Translations under genes and position numbers: made by a program
Notes under the pieces: generated by a model
The model's input: only the letters and a program-made list of their open reading frames with translations
Told to the model about the DNA's origin: nothing
Databases searched by the model: none
Part shown: piece after piece, positions 44,045-52,254 of the stretch
Position numbering within the stretch: position 1 is the stretch's first letter
Layout: each line of letters starts with the position of its first letter
From: PALSA-607 sp036501485
GTDB lineage: Bacteria; Actinomycetota; Actinomycetes; Acidothermales; Acidothermaceae
Assembly (NCBI GenBank): GCA_036501485.1
Contig: DASYAG010000019.1
Location: 21,185-85,184, forward strand
Direction of reading: 5' to 3'
DNA length: 64,000 nucleotides

Positions 44045-44836
44045 CTAGGTCGGGTGGTACGCCGTCTCGAATGCTTTGGCGAGTGCGGCATAACCCAAGT
44101 CGTTCGGCTGCGTGTGAGCCCCGAAATCGGCGGTCAACCCGAACAGGGGTTCGCCGATGTCAAGGTACTGGCCGCCAACGGACGTAACCGCTGCCTTTAC
44201 ATCAGCCGCGACGACCGCAAGTGTCGCGGGTGGCTTCGTCAACGGCCATATCGGACTCTCCGCGATGATGACGGCCTTCGGCAGCGCAGCCCGCAACGCT
44301 TTGAACGTTGCCGTCACTCCGGCCTTGATCGCCGTCGGACCGTTCTTGCTTTCGATGTCAAAGCGGCCACCCGAGACGATGACGATCACCGGCGCTGCGG
44401 CGGCGACCGCCGCGACCCGGGCCATGTAGGTCGTACCGCCGGCTGTTCCACCATTCGCGTAGCCGGTGCCCGCGACACCAAAGTTGTGCTCAGCCCAGCC
44501 GTACTGCTCCGACACCAGCGATGACCACCGCGTCGCGGGCGAGGTGGCTCCGGCGCCGTCCGTGAAGTCGTCACCGAGAAACGCAACGACCGGCAGCGCT
44601 GGCGCAACGCTCACGCTTGCAACCGGGCTTGCGACGCCCGAGCTGGCAGCCGCAGAGTCTGCCTCGCTTGCGACCGGGATGGGCGACGACGATGCCGACA
44701 CCGCCGGCGGGAAACTCGGCGGCACGATGGCGACCGCGGTCGTCAGGCTCGAGTCGCGGTTGAGCGCCATTACCACCACGACCAATGCCACGACCACGAG
44801 CGCGGCGACGCCAGCGATCAACCCCCGCCTGTACAT
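44045..44836 (-). CDS. SGNH-hydrolase-fold protein with all catalytic residues replaced
   Basis: 263 residues. N-terminal anchor (LIAGVAALVVVALVVVVMAL), Ser/Ala/Pro-rich linker to ~80, then an SGNH domain. Block I reads VVAFLGDDFTDGAG where the nucleophile Ser should follow GD; residue 90 is Asp. Block II NFGVAGTGY is normal. Block III is VSGGRFDI, with Phe at the usual Asn. Block V is FGAHTQPNDLGY, with Ala at the catalytic Asp and Gln at the catalytic His. A pseudoenzyme, possibly a glycan- or peptide-binding ectodomain. Five bases separate it from the upstream GGDEF-EAL gene, so they are cotranscribed. Confidence 0.85.
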   Translation of the reverse strand: MYRRGLIAGVAALVVVALVVVVMALNRDSSLTTAVAIVPPSFPPAVSASSSPIPVASEADSAAASSGVASPVASVSVAPALPVVAFLGDDFTDGAGATSPATRWSSLVSEQYGWAEHNFGVAGTGYANGGTAGGTTYMARVAAVAAAAPVIVIVSGGRFDIESKNGPTAIKAGVTATFKALRAALPKAVIIAESPIWPLTKPPATLAVVAADVKAAVTSVGGQYLDIGEPLFGLTADFGAHTQPNDLGYAALAKAFETAYHPT

Positions 44837-44841
44837 GGGCG

Positions 44842-46851
44842 TCAGGATACGGGCGCTGGCTCACTCTGGGCAGGCGAACTCTGGGCTATCTCCTGAGCAA
44901 CGTTCCAGTCGACGAGCCAGTTGTCGAAGCTCGCGCTCGGCATCGGTCGGCCGAGGTGGAAGCCTTGAGCGGTGGTGCAGCCGAGAGCCGCGAGAGCGCA
45001 GAACGTGGCGGCGTCCTCTATACCTTCGGCTACGGAGTCGAGGCCGAGTCGATGCGCAAGCTCGACGCCGGTGCGGACGATGATCGCGTCCTTCGGGTGG
45101 GTCAACATGTTCGTGACAAACGAGCGGTCGATCTTGAGTTCCTGCACTGGTAGGTCGCGCAGGAACGACAACGACGTGTAGCCGGTGCCGAAGTCGTCGA
45201 TCGACAACCCGACGCCCAGCGTATGCAGCCTGCCGATGATCGACTTGGCACGATCGGGATCGGCGATGATCGCCGTCTCGGTCAGCTCGAGTTTGAGCAA
45301 GTGCGGCGGCAGCCCGGTGGCCAGCAGGATCGATGCAACTGATTGCGGCAGCCCGGTGTCGAGCAGGCACCGCGCAGAGATGTTGGCAGAGACCACGATG
45401 GGCGTCCCTGCGCATTCCCATGCTTTCGCTTGCTCACAAGCGCCCTGCAGCACGAACCGGGTGAGCTCGTGGATGAATCCGCTGCCCTCAGCCAACGGCA
45501 CGAATTCCCCTGGCGGAAGTAGCCCCTCATCCGGGTGCTCCCATCGCACCAGAGCCTCAGCGCCGACGACTCTGCGACTGTCGATATGGATGAGCGGCTG
45601 GAAGTGCAGTACCAACTCACCGTTGTCCGCAGCCTCACGCAGTTGCGATAAGAGCGTGAGCTTGCGCGGGTTGTGGCCGTCGAGCGCGCTGTTATAGAGC
45701 GTGATCCCTTCGTGTCGTGCCTTCGCCAGATACATGGCGATGTCGGCGTGCTGCAACAGCTCGTCGCCGGTGTCGCCGTGGGCTGGGGAGATGGCGATCC
45801 CCGCACTCGCCTCGACAGCGAGCGAGACATTCTCGACGATGAACGGCTCGCGCAATGCTTCCAGCACCCGCTGGGTGAGATCCCACGCCGCGTGGTTCGC
45901 CGACTGGCCCGTTGCATGCGACGGGAACAGCAAGACAAACTCGTCGCCACCCAACCGCGCCAGCACATCGACGTCCCGCAAAACACTGCTGATTCGCGGA
46001 CCGATCTGTCTCAACAAGGAGTCGCCAAAACGGTGACCCAGAGTGTCGTTGATGTCCTTGAACCGGTCGAGATCAAGGAGCACCACCGCGACCGTTCCGC
46101 CACTCTCGCACGCTTCGGCGAGTGCACTGTCAAGGAGCGTGGCGAAGCGCCCGCGGTTCGGCAGACCGGTCAGCTCGTCGTGACTGGCTTGGTGGGCATT
46201 GAGGTCGAACTGCGCGCGGGTCAGCCGGCTCGATTGCCTGCGCAGGCGGCTGAAGAACAGGATGAGGATCGCGCCTGCCCCTACCGCCAACGAGGTCGCC
46301 CAAATGGCGATCGTTTCGATACGCAGCAAATGTTGATCGTCGAGCTTGTCAGCGAGACTGTAGGCGGCGGCGTTGCTGTAGACGATGCCCTGCATCGTCG
46401 TAAACCCCGGTTCGACCACGTTCTTGTCGATTGCCGCAGCCGCGATCGTGTCGCCCTCGTCGGCTGCTGAGAAGAGCAGGTCGCTGGCGATGAGGTAGAT
46501 GGCGTTGCGCGCGATCACGTCAGCGGCAATCACGCGGTCCTGCGGACTGCCGTTCTTAGCGACCACAGCGAGTGCGTTGTCGACTGCGGCGGCGGCGGCA
46601 TCGTGTTGCGCCCGAATCGCAGCGCCGGGTGTGAGCCGGTACGCGCGAATCAGCGACTCCTCTTGGCTCACGGAAAACCGCGCGGTGTTGTAGGCGTCGG
46701 CGAGACGGCCGGCATTCGCCGAGGTATCGGCGGCGGCGCTGGTCTTGAATGCCGACCAGGTGGCGACGCCGGAGAGGGCCAGCAGCGCGCCCGCCAGGCA
46801 TGCCGAGGCCACTAGCTGCACCTTATTGATGCCAGGCCGTTTCGTCGGCAT
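44842..46851 (-). CDS. Membrane GGDEF-EAL protein (c-di-GMP synthesis/hydrolysis)
   Basis: 669 residues. Helix 1 at ~12-32 and helix 2 at ~180-200 enclose a ~145-residue extracytoplasmic all-alpha sensor. GGDEF domain ~215-385: GGDEF at ~301-305 intact, DLDRFKDINDTLGH, and an RxxD inhibitory site (RDVD) exactly five residues before it. EAL domain ~400-645: EALVRW, ELTETAI, DDFGTGYTSLSFL and KIDRSF intact. Both activities look possible; one usually dominates. First of a two-gene operon with the pseudo-SGNH protein, and divergent from the HD-GYP-CBM3 gene over 57 bp. Confidence 0.93.
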   Translation of the reverse strand: MPTKRPGINKVQLVASACLAGALLALSGVATWSAFKTSAAADTSANAGRLADAYNTARFSVSQEESLIRAYRLTPGAAIRAQHDAAAAAVDNALAVVAKNGSPQDRVIAADVIARNAIYLIASDLLFSAADEGDTIAAAAIDKNVVEPGFTTMQGIVYSNAAAYSLADKLDDQHLLRIETIAIWATSLAVGAGAILILFFSRLRRQSSRLTRAQFDLNAHQASHDELTGLPNRGRFATLLDSALAEACESGGTVAVVLLDLDRFKDINDTLGHRFGDSLLRQIGPRISSVLRDVDVLARLGGDEFVLLFPSHATGQSANHAAWDLTQRVLEALREPFIVENVSLAVEASAGIAISPAHGDTGDELLQHADIAMYLAKARHEGITLYNSALDGHNPRKLTLLSQLREAADNGELVLHFQPLIHIDSRRVVGAEALVRWEHPDEGLLPPGEFVPLAEGSGFIHELTRFVLQGACEQAKAWECAGTPIVVSANISARCLLDTGLPQSVASILLATGLPPHLLKLELTETAIIADPDRAKSIIGRLHTLGVGLSIDDFGTGYTSLSFLRDLPVQELKIDRSFVTNMLTHPKDAIIVRTGVELAHRLGLDSVAEGIEDAATFCALAALGCTTAQGFHLGRPMPSASFDNWLVDWNVAQEIAQSSPAQSEPAPVS

Positions 46852-46908
46852 CGTCGCTCCCTTGTCTCCGCCTTATCGGCCGGCGATTCCCTGCCCTGAG
46901 AAGTCCCC

Positions 46909-49008
46909 GTGACGGCGCCCTTGTCTGGTTCGTCACCACTTGCACCACTCAACATTGGTGAGCCAAATGCCGACGACATAGGCAGGGACACCGGGAGGGG
47001 TTCGTTGGCTACTAACACGAACACTCCAGATGCGGCTGCCCCGGTCCAGGATGAGACGCGCTGGGAAAGCCGGCGCTTTGCCGCCTGGTCCCTGCGCGCC
47101 GGCATCGTGATCGCCCCGGTTATCACGGCCATCGTCGTCATGGCGGTCGTAAGCCGCGTGGTGCCTCGACCGCGTTCCGGCTCCTTCCTCTTGGTGGCCG
47201 GCTGGTGGGCGCTCGTGTTGGCCAGTTCGGTCGTCGCCTTGTGGGTGGCTGACCGCGCCGCGCGCCGGCTGACCCCCCTTGCCGCGCTGCTCGATCTGGC
47301 CGTGCTGTTTCCCGGCCGCGCGCCGACCCGATTCGCGATCGCCCGGAAGGCCGGCGACCTGCGGTCGCTCAAGACTCTTTCGGAGAAGGCGAGTCTTCGC
47401 GAGCGCGGCGACGTCGCCACCGCCGCGGAACAGATCTTGGCTCTCGTTGGCTCGTTGCGTGCCCACGACCGGCACACCCGGGGCCACTCCGAGCGAGTGC
47501 GCGTCTACACCGACATGATCGCCGCCGAACTCCACCTGCCCGCCGCAGGAGTCGACCGCCTGCGTTGGGCAGCGCTGTTGCACGACATCGGCAAGTTGTG
47601 GATCCCGGCGTCGGTGCTGAACAAGCCGGCGAAGCTCTCGAAGTCGGAGTGGGAAGCGATCCGCCAGCACCCCGCGCACGGTGCCGAGCTCGCCGCGGAC
47701 CTCTTGCCGTGGCTGGGTCCTTGGGGACTGGCGATCCTCGAACATCACGAGCACTACGACGGCAGTGGTTACCCGACCGGGCTGAGCGGCACGCAGATCT
47801 CACTCGCCGGGAGGATCGTTGCGGTCGCCGACTCGTTCGAAACGATGACTGCAGCTCGTCCGTATAAGAAGGCGCGTACCCGCGCGGCCGGGCTTGAAGA
47901 ACTCGTGCGTTACAGCGGCCAGCAATTCGATCCGGACGTCGTGCGGGCGCTCCTTGCGGTATCTGCTCCGAAGCTCGCGTGGGCGATGGGTCCCGCATCG
48001 TGGCTGACCGGGTTGCCGTTCATCGGATCCGCCCCATCAATGACCGGCGCGGGAATCGCCGCGCAGGCCGCGAGCGGTGTTGCCGGCGTGGCAGCCGCCA
48101 GTGTGGCCGGTGTCGCAGTCGCCGCCGTACCTGCCAACCCGGCGCCGGCTCCGCAGCCGGTAGCGCACTCGGCGACACCGTCCATTGCCGTTAGCCCGCC
48201 CTCGGCCGCCGCGCCCGCTCAATCCGTGCTCAACGTCCCTGACCCCGGCCGGTTCAGCGCGGCACCGAATGTTGCCGCACAGCCGACGCCTACGACCGCC
48301 TCGACGCCCACACCGCAGCCGTCGCACGCAACCCCGTCGCCAACGTCCAAGCCCACCGCCGCGGCTCCGAAGATCGCGCCGGCAGCGACAACGCCCGCGA
48401 CACTTCCGAAGAAGACCGCCACCCCCCCGCCGTCCGCCAAGGCAGCTGTGATGCCGCCGACCGCAGCACCGAAGCCGACACCGACCGCGACACCTACTCC
48501 GACTCCGAAGGCGACGCCGACCCCGACACCGACCCCGACGCCGCCGGCACCCCCTGCTCCACCTGCCGTTGGCGCCGTGCAGGTGAACTACCGCGACGTG
48601 AACCCGCTGCGGTTGGCGAACCAGTTGATGCCGGAGATCGAGGTCGTCAACACCGGCAAGACGCCGATCGATCTTGCGACCGTGACGGTGCGCTACTGGT
48701 TCACTGCCGACGGCAACTCCACGCTGAAGTACAGCTGCTACTACCTGCCGGCCGGCTGCGGCACAGTCACCGGGACGTTCGTGAAGACCGGCGGGCATGA
48801 CGCCGACACCTACCTACAGCTGCAATACAGCGGCACCCTCGCGCCGGGTGCGACCACCGGCATGATCCAGCTAGCGATCAACCACGCGAACTTCAGCGTC
48901 ATGGACCAAACCAACGACTACAGCTACGGCTCCAGCATGGCGTCGCAGCCGTGGACTCACATCACGGCGTACTCGAACGGCAAGCTGATCTGGGGTACCG
49001 AGCCGTAG
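46909..49008 (+). CDS. HD-GYP phosphodiesterase - membrane - Thr/Pro stalk - CBM3 fusion protein
   Basis: 699 residues. Helices at ~64-84 and ~93-115; HD-GYP domain ~175-340 with LLHDIGKLWIPASVLNKPAK, ILEHHEHYDGSGYPTGLSG and RIVAVADSFETMTAARPYK, all metal and GYP residues intact; a third Ala/Gly/Val-rich hydrophobic stretch ~380-408; a Pro/Thr/Ala stalk ~410-550 (TPTPTPKATPTPTPTPTPPA); and a family 3 carbohydrate-binding module ~552-697 (VQVNYRDVNPLRLANQL, IDLATVTVRYWFTADG, QTNDYSYGSS, GKLIWGTEP). Topology would place HD-GYP inside and CBM3 outside. Start GTG 46909; a TTG at 47005 with GGGAGGGG upstream is a credible alternative. Confidence 0.9.
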   Translation: MTAPLSGSSPLAPLNIGEPNADDIGRDTGRGSLATNTNTPDAAAPVQDETRWESRRFAAWSLRAGIVIAPVITAIVVMAVVSRVVPRPRSGSFLLVAGWWALVLASSVVALWVADRAARRLTPLAALLDLAVLFPGRAPTRFAIARKAGDLRSLKTLSEKASLRERGDVATAAEQILALVGSLRAHDRHTRGHSERVRVYTDMIAAELHLPAAGVDRLRWAALLHDIGKLWIPASVLNKPAKLSKSEWEAIRQHPAHGAELAADLLPWLGPWGLAILEHHEHYDGSGYPTGLSGTQISLAGRIVAVADSFETMTAARPYKKARTRAAGLEELVRYSGQQFDPDVVRALLAVSAPKLAWAMGPASWLTGLPFIGSAPSMTGAGIAAQAASGVAGVAAASVAGVAVAAVPANPAPAPQPVAHSATPSIAVSPPSAAAPAQSVLNVPDPGRFSAAPNVAAQPTPTTASTPTPQPSHATPSPTSKPTAAAPKIAPAATTPATLPKKTATPPPSAKAAVMPPTAAPKPTPTATPTPTPKATPTPTPTPTPPAPPAPPAVGAVQVNYRDVNPLRLANQLMPEIEVVNTGKTPIDLATVTVRYWFTADGNSTLKYSCYYLPAGCGTVTGTFVKTGGHDADTYLQLQYSGTLAPGATTGMIQLAINHANFSVMDQTNDYSYGSSMASQPWTHITAYSNGKLIWGTEP

Positions 49009-49028
49009 GTCTGTAGCGAACGGTCGGG

Positions 49029-51200
49029 CTAGTGGTAGGTGAACCGGTCGGCCGTGACCGCGGCGCTAATACCCCCAGGAGTCTTCACGCTGATGTCGCG
49101 CGTGCCTGCGGACTGCGCCGGTGCCACCGCGGTGATCTTCGTGCTCGACGTGAGCCTGAAGGTCGCTGCCACTGAACCGAATCGCACCGTCGTCGCGCCG
49201 GTGAATCCGGTGCCGGTGATCGTCACCGACGTGCCACCAGCCTTCGGGCCGGACGACGGGGAGATGGAGGTCACCACGGGTGCGACCTGGTAGGTGAACC
49301 TGTCGGCCGTAACGGCGGCGCTCGTGCCACCGGGCGTCTTCACGCTGATGTCGCGGGTGCCCGCGGATTGCGCTGGCGCCACGGCAGTGATCTTCGTGCT
49401 CGACGTGAGCATGAAGGTCGCGGCCACTGAACCGAACCGCACCGTCGTCGCACCGGTGAACCCGGTGCCGTTGATCGTGACCGACGTGCCGCCCGACGTC
49501 GGACCAGCAGCCGGCGTGATGGACGTCACCTTTGGGGTGGCTTGGTAGGTGAACTTGTCCGCCGCAACCGCGGCACTCGTACCGGCCGAGGTCTTCACAC
49601 TGATGTCGCGGGTGCCCGCAGACTGCGCGGGCGCCACCGCGGTGATCTTCGTGCTCGACGTGAGCCTGAACATCGCGGCCACCGAACCGAACCGCACCGT
49701 CGTGGCGCCAGTGAACCCGGTGCCGTTGATGGTCACCGACGTACCACCCGCGGTCGGGCCAGTCGATGGCGTGATCGACGTGATGACCGGACCTGCAGGT
49801 GGCGGCGGGGAGTTTGTTATGCCGTTGCCGGTAAGGGCGGCGCTGAAGTCCTGGTCATTCATTGACCCGTCGATCGAGGTGCTCTGCTGGCCGGTTGTGG
49901 TTGGCGAGAAGGTGTAGCCCTCGGTGCACGTCTCGCCCTGGGCCAACATCGCATTTTTGCAAACCCCGGAAAGTCCCCAGGGCGGGCTAAGGCCAGCACC
50001 TCCCGCGAACACATCGGCCGGCGCGCTACCGACGTTCTCGACCACCACCGACTGCGAAGCACTGGTCGTGCCAACCACGACGTCGCCGAAATCGAACCCG
50101 ATCGGACTGATCAAGAACTGGTTAATGCCGTTGCCCGCGAAACCGATGCTGAACGACGACCCGCTCCAGTTGCCCATGTCAGTCGTTCCGGTCGCCACGC
50201 CGAGCGCCGTCGGCTTAAACTGGTAGGTCATGTGACACGAGGCGCCATTTGCCAAGTTCTGACCCTGACAATCGTTCGAGCCGCTAAAGACACCCGAGCC
50301 GCCGCCATCGGTGCCGTCCATCATGATCGAGGCGCCCGAGATGTTTGTGACCGTGACCGTTTGCGCTGCGCTTGAATTGTTCAGCGGCACGTCGCCGAAA
50401 TCGAACGACGTCGGAGTAAAGAGAAGCTGTCGGGCCGACAGAGTCGTCGGGTCAAGGGCATTGCCGCTGAGATTGAGGGTGAATGGCTGCCCGTTAAAAG
50501 TGCCGGACGACGACTCGGTCTGCTCGCCCCCCGTAGTCGGCTCGAACCGATAGGTGATCTGACAAGACGCCCCCGCAGCCAACAAATCGCAATCGGTCGA
50601 GTTAGGGAAGGCGTCCGTATTGTTGTCAGTCGTAAGGTCGAGGCCGGTCGTCGCCGCATTGCTCACGTTCGTGATCGTCACCGTCTGCGAAGCAGTGGTC
50701 GAGTTCGTCGCCACGTTGCCGAAATCCAACGCGGTTGGCGTAATCAGGAACTGGTTGATCCCGTCGCCCTTGAAGTTGATGCTGAATTCCTGCCCGTTCC
50801 ACGTACCGCTGGTGGAATCAGTTTGAGCGCCAAGCGTCGTCGGTGTGAATTGGAAGGACATCTGACACGACCCACCTGCCGCCAACGTCTTATTTTCACA
50901 GTTGTTCGAACCGCCAAACTGATCCGCCCCACCGCCCACACCTGACATCTCCTGCGACGTGCCCGACACGTTCGTGACCGTCACTATTTGCGGCGCGCTC
51001 GTACTGTTCAGCGGCACATCGCCAAAATCGAGCGATGTCAGACTGATGGCAAACAGAGTGGCGGGCGCGGCCTGACTCTGCCGCGCGGGAATGACGAGGA
51101 ACAAGCCGAGACCGGTCAGGACGGCGACAGCGAGAGCCGTGACCCGAAACGGAACTCGCGCGACTCTGCTCGTCGCAGCGGTCGTGTCGGCGTAACTCAT
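49029..51200 (-). CDS. Secreted ASH (choice-of-anchor D)/IPT-TIG repeat protein
   Basis: 723 residues from ATG 51200, with AGGGGG upstream. Signal/anchor helix RVTALAVAVLTGLGLFLVIP then ARQSQAAPA, a likely signal peptidase site. Four ~105-115-residue ASH-like beta repeats follow, each with LDFGDVPLNSTSAPQ and a paired-Cys C...C motif (NCENKTLAAGGSCQ; DCQGQNLANGASCH; VCKNAMLAQGETC). The last ~255 residues are three IPT/TIG repeats (GPTAGGTSVTINGTGFTGAT). No LPXTG or C-terminal helix, so secreted or non-covalently bound. Likely surface adhesin or scaffold; candidate Pmt substrate. Confidence 0.9.
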   Translation of the reverse strand: MSYADTTAATSRVARVPFRVTALAVAVLTGLGLFLVIPARQSQAAPATLFAISLTSLDFGDVPLNSTSAPQIVTVTNVSGTSQEMSGVGGGADQFGGSNNCENKTLAAGGSCQMSFQFTPTTLGAQTDSTSGTWNGQEFSINFKGDGINQFLITPTALDFGNVATNSTTASQTVTITNVSNAATTGLDLTTDNNTDAFPNSTDCDLLAAGASCQITYRFEPTTGGEQTESSSGTFNGQPFTLNLSGNALDPTTLSARQLLFTPTSFDFGDVPLNNSSAAQTVTVTNISGASIMMDGTDGGGSGVFSGSNDCQGQNLANGASCHMTYQFKPTALGVATGTTDMGNWSGSSFSIGFAGNGINQFLISPIGFDFGDVVVGTTSASQSVVVENVGSAPADVFAGGAGLSPPWGLSGVCKNAMLAQGETCTEGYTFSPTTTGQQSTSIDGSMNDQDFSAALTGNGITNSPPPPAGPVITSITPSTGPTAGGTSVTINGTGFTGATTVRFGSVAAMFRLTSSTKITAVAPAQSAGTRDISVKTSAGTSAAVAADKFTYQATPKVTSITPAAGPTSGGTSVTINGTGFTGATTVRFGSVAATFMLTSSTKITAVAPAQSAGTRDISVKTPGGTSAAVTADRFTYQVAPVVTSISPSSGPKAGGTSVTITGTGFTGATTVRFGSVAATFRLTSSTKITAVAPAQSAGTRDISVKTPGGISAAVTADRFTYH
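49036..49800 (-). repeat. Three 255-bp tandem DNA repeats encoding the IPT/TIG units
   Basis: Repeat starts are about 255 bp apart (49036, 49291, 49546) and the units are near-identical over long stretches, for example the DNA for TRDISVKT and for GFTGATTVRFGSVAA in all three. Such identity implies recent duplication or gene conversion and could allow repeat-number change. Confidence 0.85.
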
Positions 51201-51354
51201 CGCAGCCCCCTGTTGAAGTCGATCTTCCCCTGACAGATGAGAGCAGACGGGCTGCTGAATTGCTAGACCGACTTTTTGTGAAGGCCAGAACTGTGCTTTA
51301 CGAATTGCGGCCTTCCGCCCTCGCTGCCGGTTTGAACTGAGGCAGGATTCAGAC
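51201..51354. promoter_or_regulatory. Divergent promoter region, surface protein / coiled-coil protein
   Basis: 154 bp between the two outward-facing genes. I see no clear palindrome; an AT-rich stretch (GACTTTTTGTGAAGG) is the only feature that stands out. Confidence 0.3.
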
Positions 51355-52242
51355 ATGCCAGATTTCGACAAGGTCGCCGACGAGCTCTACGGGCTGCCGC
51401 CTGAAGAGTTCACCGCCGCCCGGACGCGATACGAGAAAGAAGCCAAGGCGGCCGGCGATCGCGACGCAGCTGCGCGCATTCATGGTCTCGGGAAAGCAAC
51501 AGTTACGGCGTGGCTGGCGAACCAGTTGGTGCGCTCGCACCGCTCCGAGCTCGAACCGCTGCTGGAACTTGGCGCTGCGTTACGCGACGCCACATCAAAT
51601 CTGGACGGCGATCAGCTGCGGGAGTTGTCGCGGCAACAGCAGAAGGTGATGTATGCGCTGGTCCAACAGGCCCGCGCGTTGGCACGCGCCGCTGGGCGCA
51701 CCGTGAGCGAAGACGCAGCGCGCGCACTGGAAGACACTCTGCGCGCCGCTCTAGCCGACGAACTGGCAGCCAGGTTCTTGCTCTTAGGCCGGCTGACCGA
51801 TGCCCTGCACAGCTCGGATTTCGGCACCGGATTCGGCTCCGAGTTCGGCACTGCGACCGCCGACGTGATTCCCATTGGTCGCAGGGCGGGCACTCCCCAC
51901 TCGCAGTTAGACCGGCCGCAGCGGGCGCCTCGCGACGAGCAACAACAACTGGCCGAGCACGCCCTCGTCGAGGCTGGCCGGGTTCTCGCGGCCGCAACCT
52001 CCGCCCTGACCGACGCGCAGGCCCGCGTGAGCGCCGCCGACGAGGCGGCGGCATCGGCTCACGCGCGAGTCGGAGAACTACGTCAGCAACTCGCAGAGGC
52101 GAGCACCTCGGCGTCCGATGCAGATCATCATCGCCGCGACTTGACGGGCGAACTCGAGCGAGCCGAACGCGCCGTCCGAAATGCGGAACGCAAGCACGTT
52201 GAGGCACAAGAGCGCCGCGACCGCATCGCGAAAGACGACTGA
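51355..52242 (+). CDS. Conserved actinobacterial coiled-coil protein
   Basis: 295 residues. The N-terminus DELYGLPPEEFTAARTRYEK with KATVTAWLANQLVRSHRSEL is a recognisable conserved actinobacterial block without known function. Residues ~195-290 are Ala/Glu/Arg-rich heptad sequence (RVSAADEAAASAHARVGEL, LERAERAVRNAERKHVEAQ), a long coiled coil. No signal peptide, so cytosolic. Convergent with the beta-helix fragment. Confidence 0.85.
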   Translation: MPDFDKVADELYGLPPEEFTAARTRYEKEAKAAGDRDAAARIHGLGKATVTAWLANQLVRSHRSELEPLLELGAALRDATSNLDGDQLRELSRQQQKVMYALVQQARALARAAGRTVSEDAARALEDTLRAALADELAARFLLLGRLTDALHSSDFGTGFGSEFGTATADVIPIGRRAGTPHSQLDRPQRAPRDEQQQLAEHALVEAGRVLAAATSALTDAQARVSAADEAAASAHARVGELRQQLAEASTSASDADHHRRDLTGELERAERAVRNAERKHVEAQERRDRIAKDD

Positions 52243-52254
52243 CACCCGCCCGTA

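Noticed and set aside
44571..44864. Alternative minus-strand frame at the start of the SGNH-like gene
   Set aside because: Arg/Gly-rich out-of-frame reading of the signal and linker region.
45673..46470. 265-codon plus-strand frame
   Set aside because: Antisense to the GGDEF domain and sensor of the c-di-GMP protein.
48037..48798. Minus-strand Arg/Gly/Cys-rich frame
   Set aside because: Antisense of the Pro/Thr stalk and part of the CBM3 in the HD-GYP fusion protein.
49039..49917. Series of plus-strand frames with Val/Pro-rich repeats (VTAALVPPGVFTLMSRVPAD)
   Set aside because: They follow the 255-bp period of the minus-strand IPT repeats and are their antisense translation.
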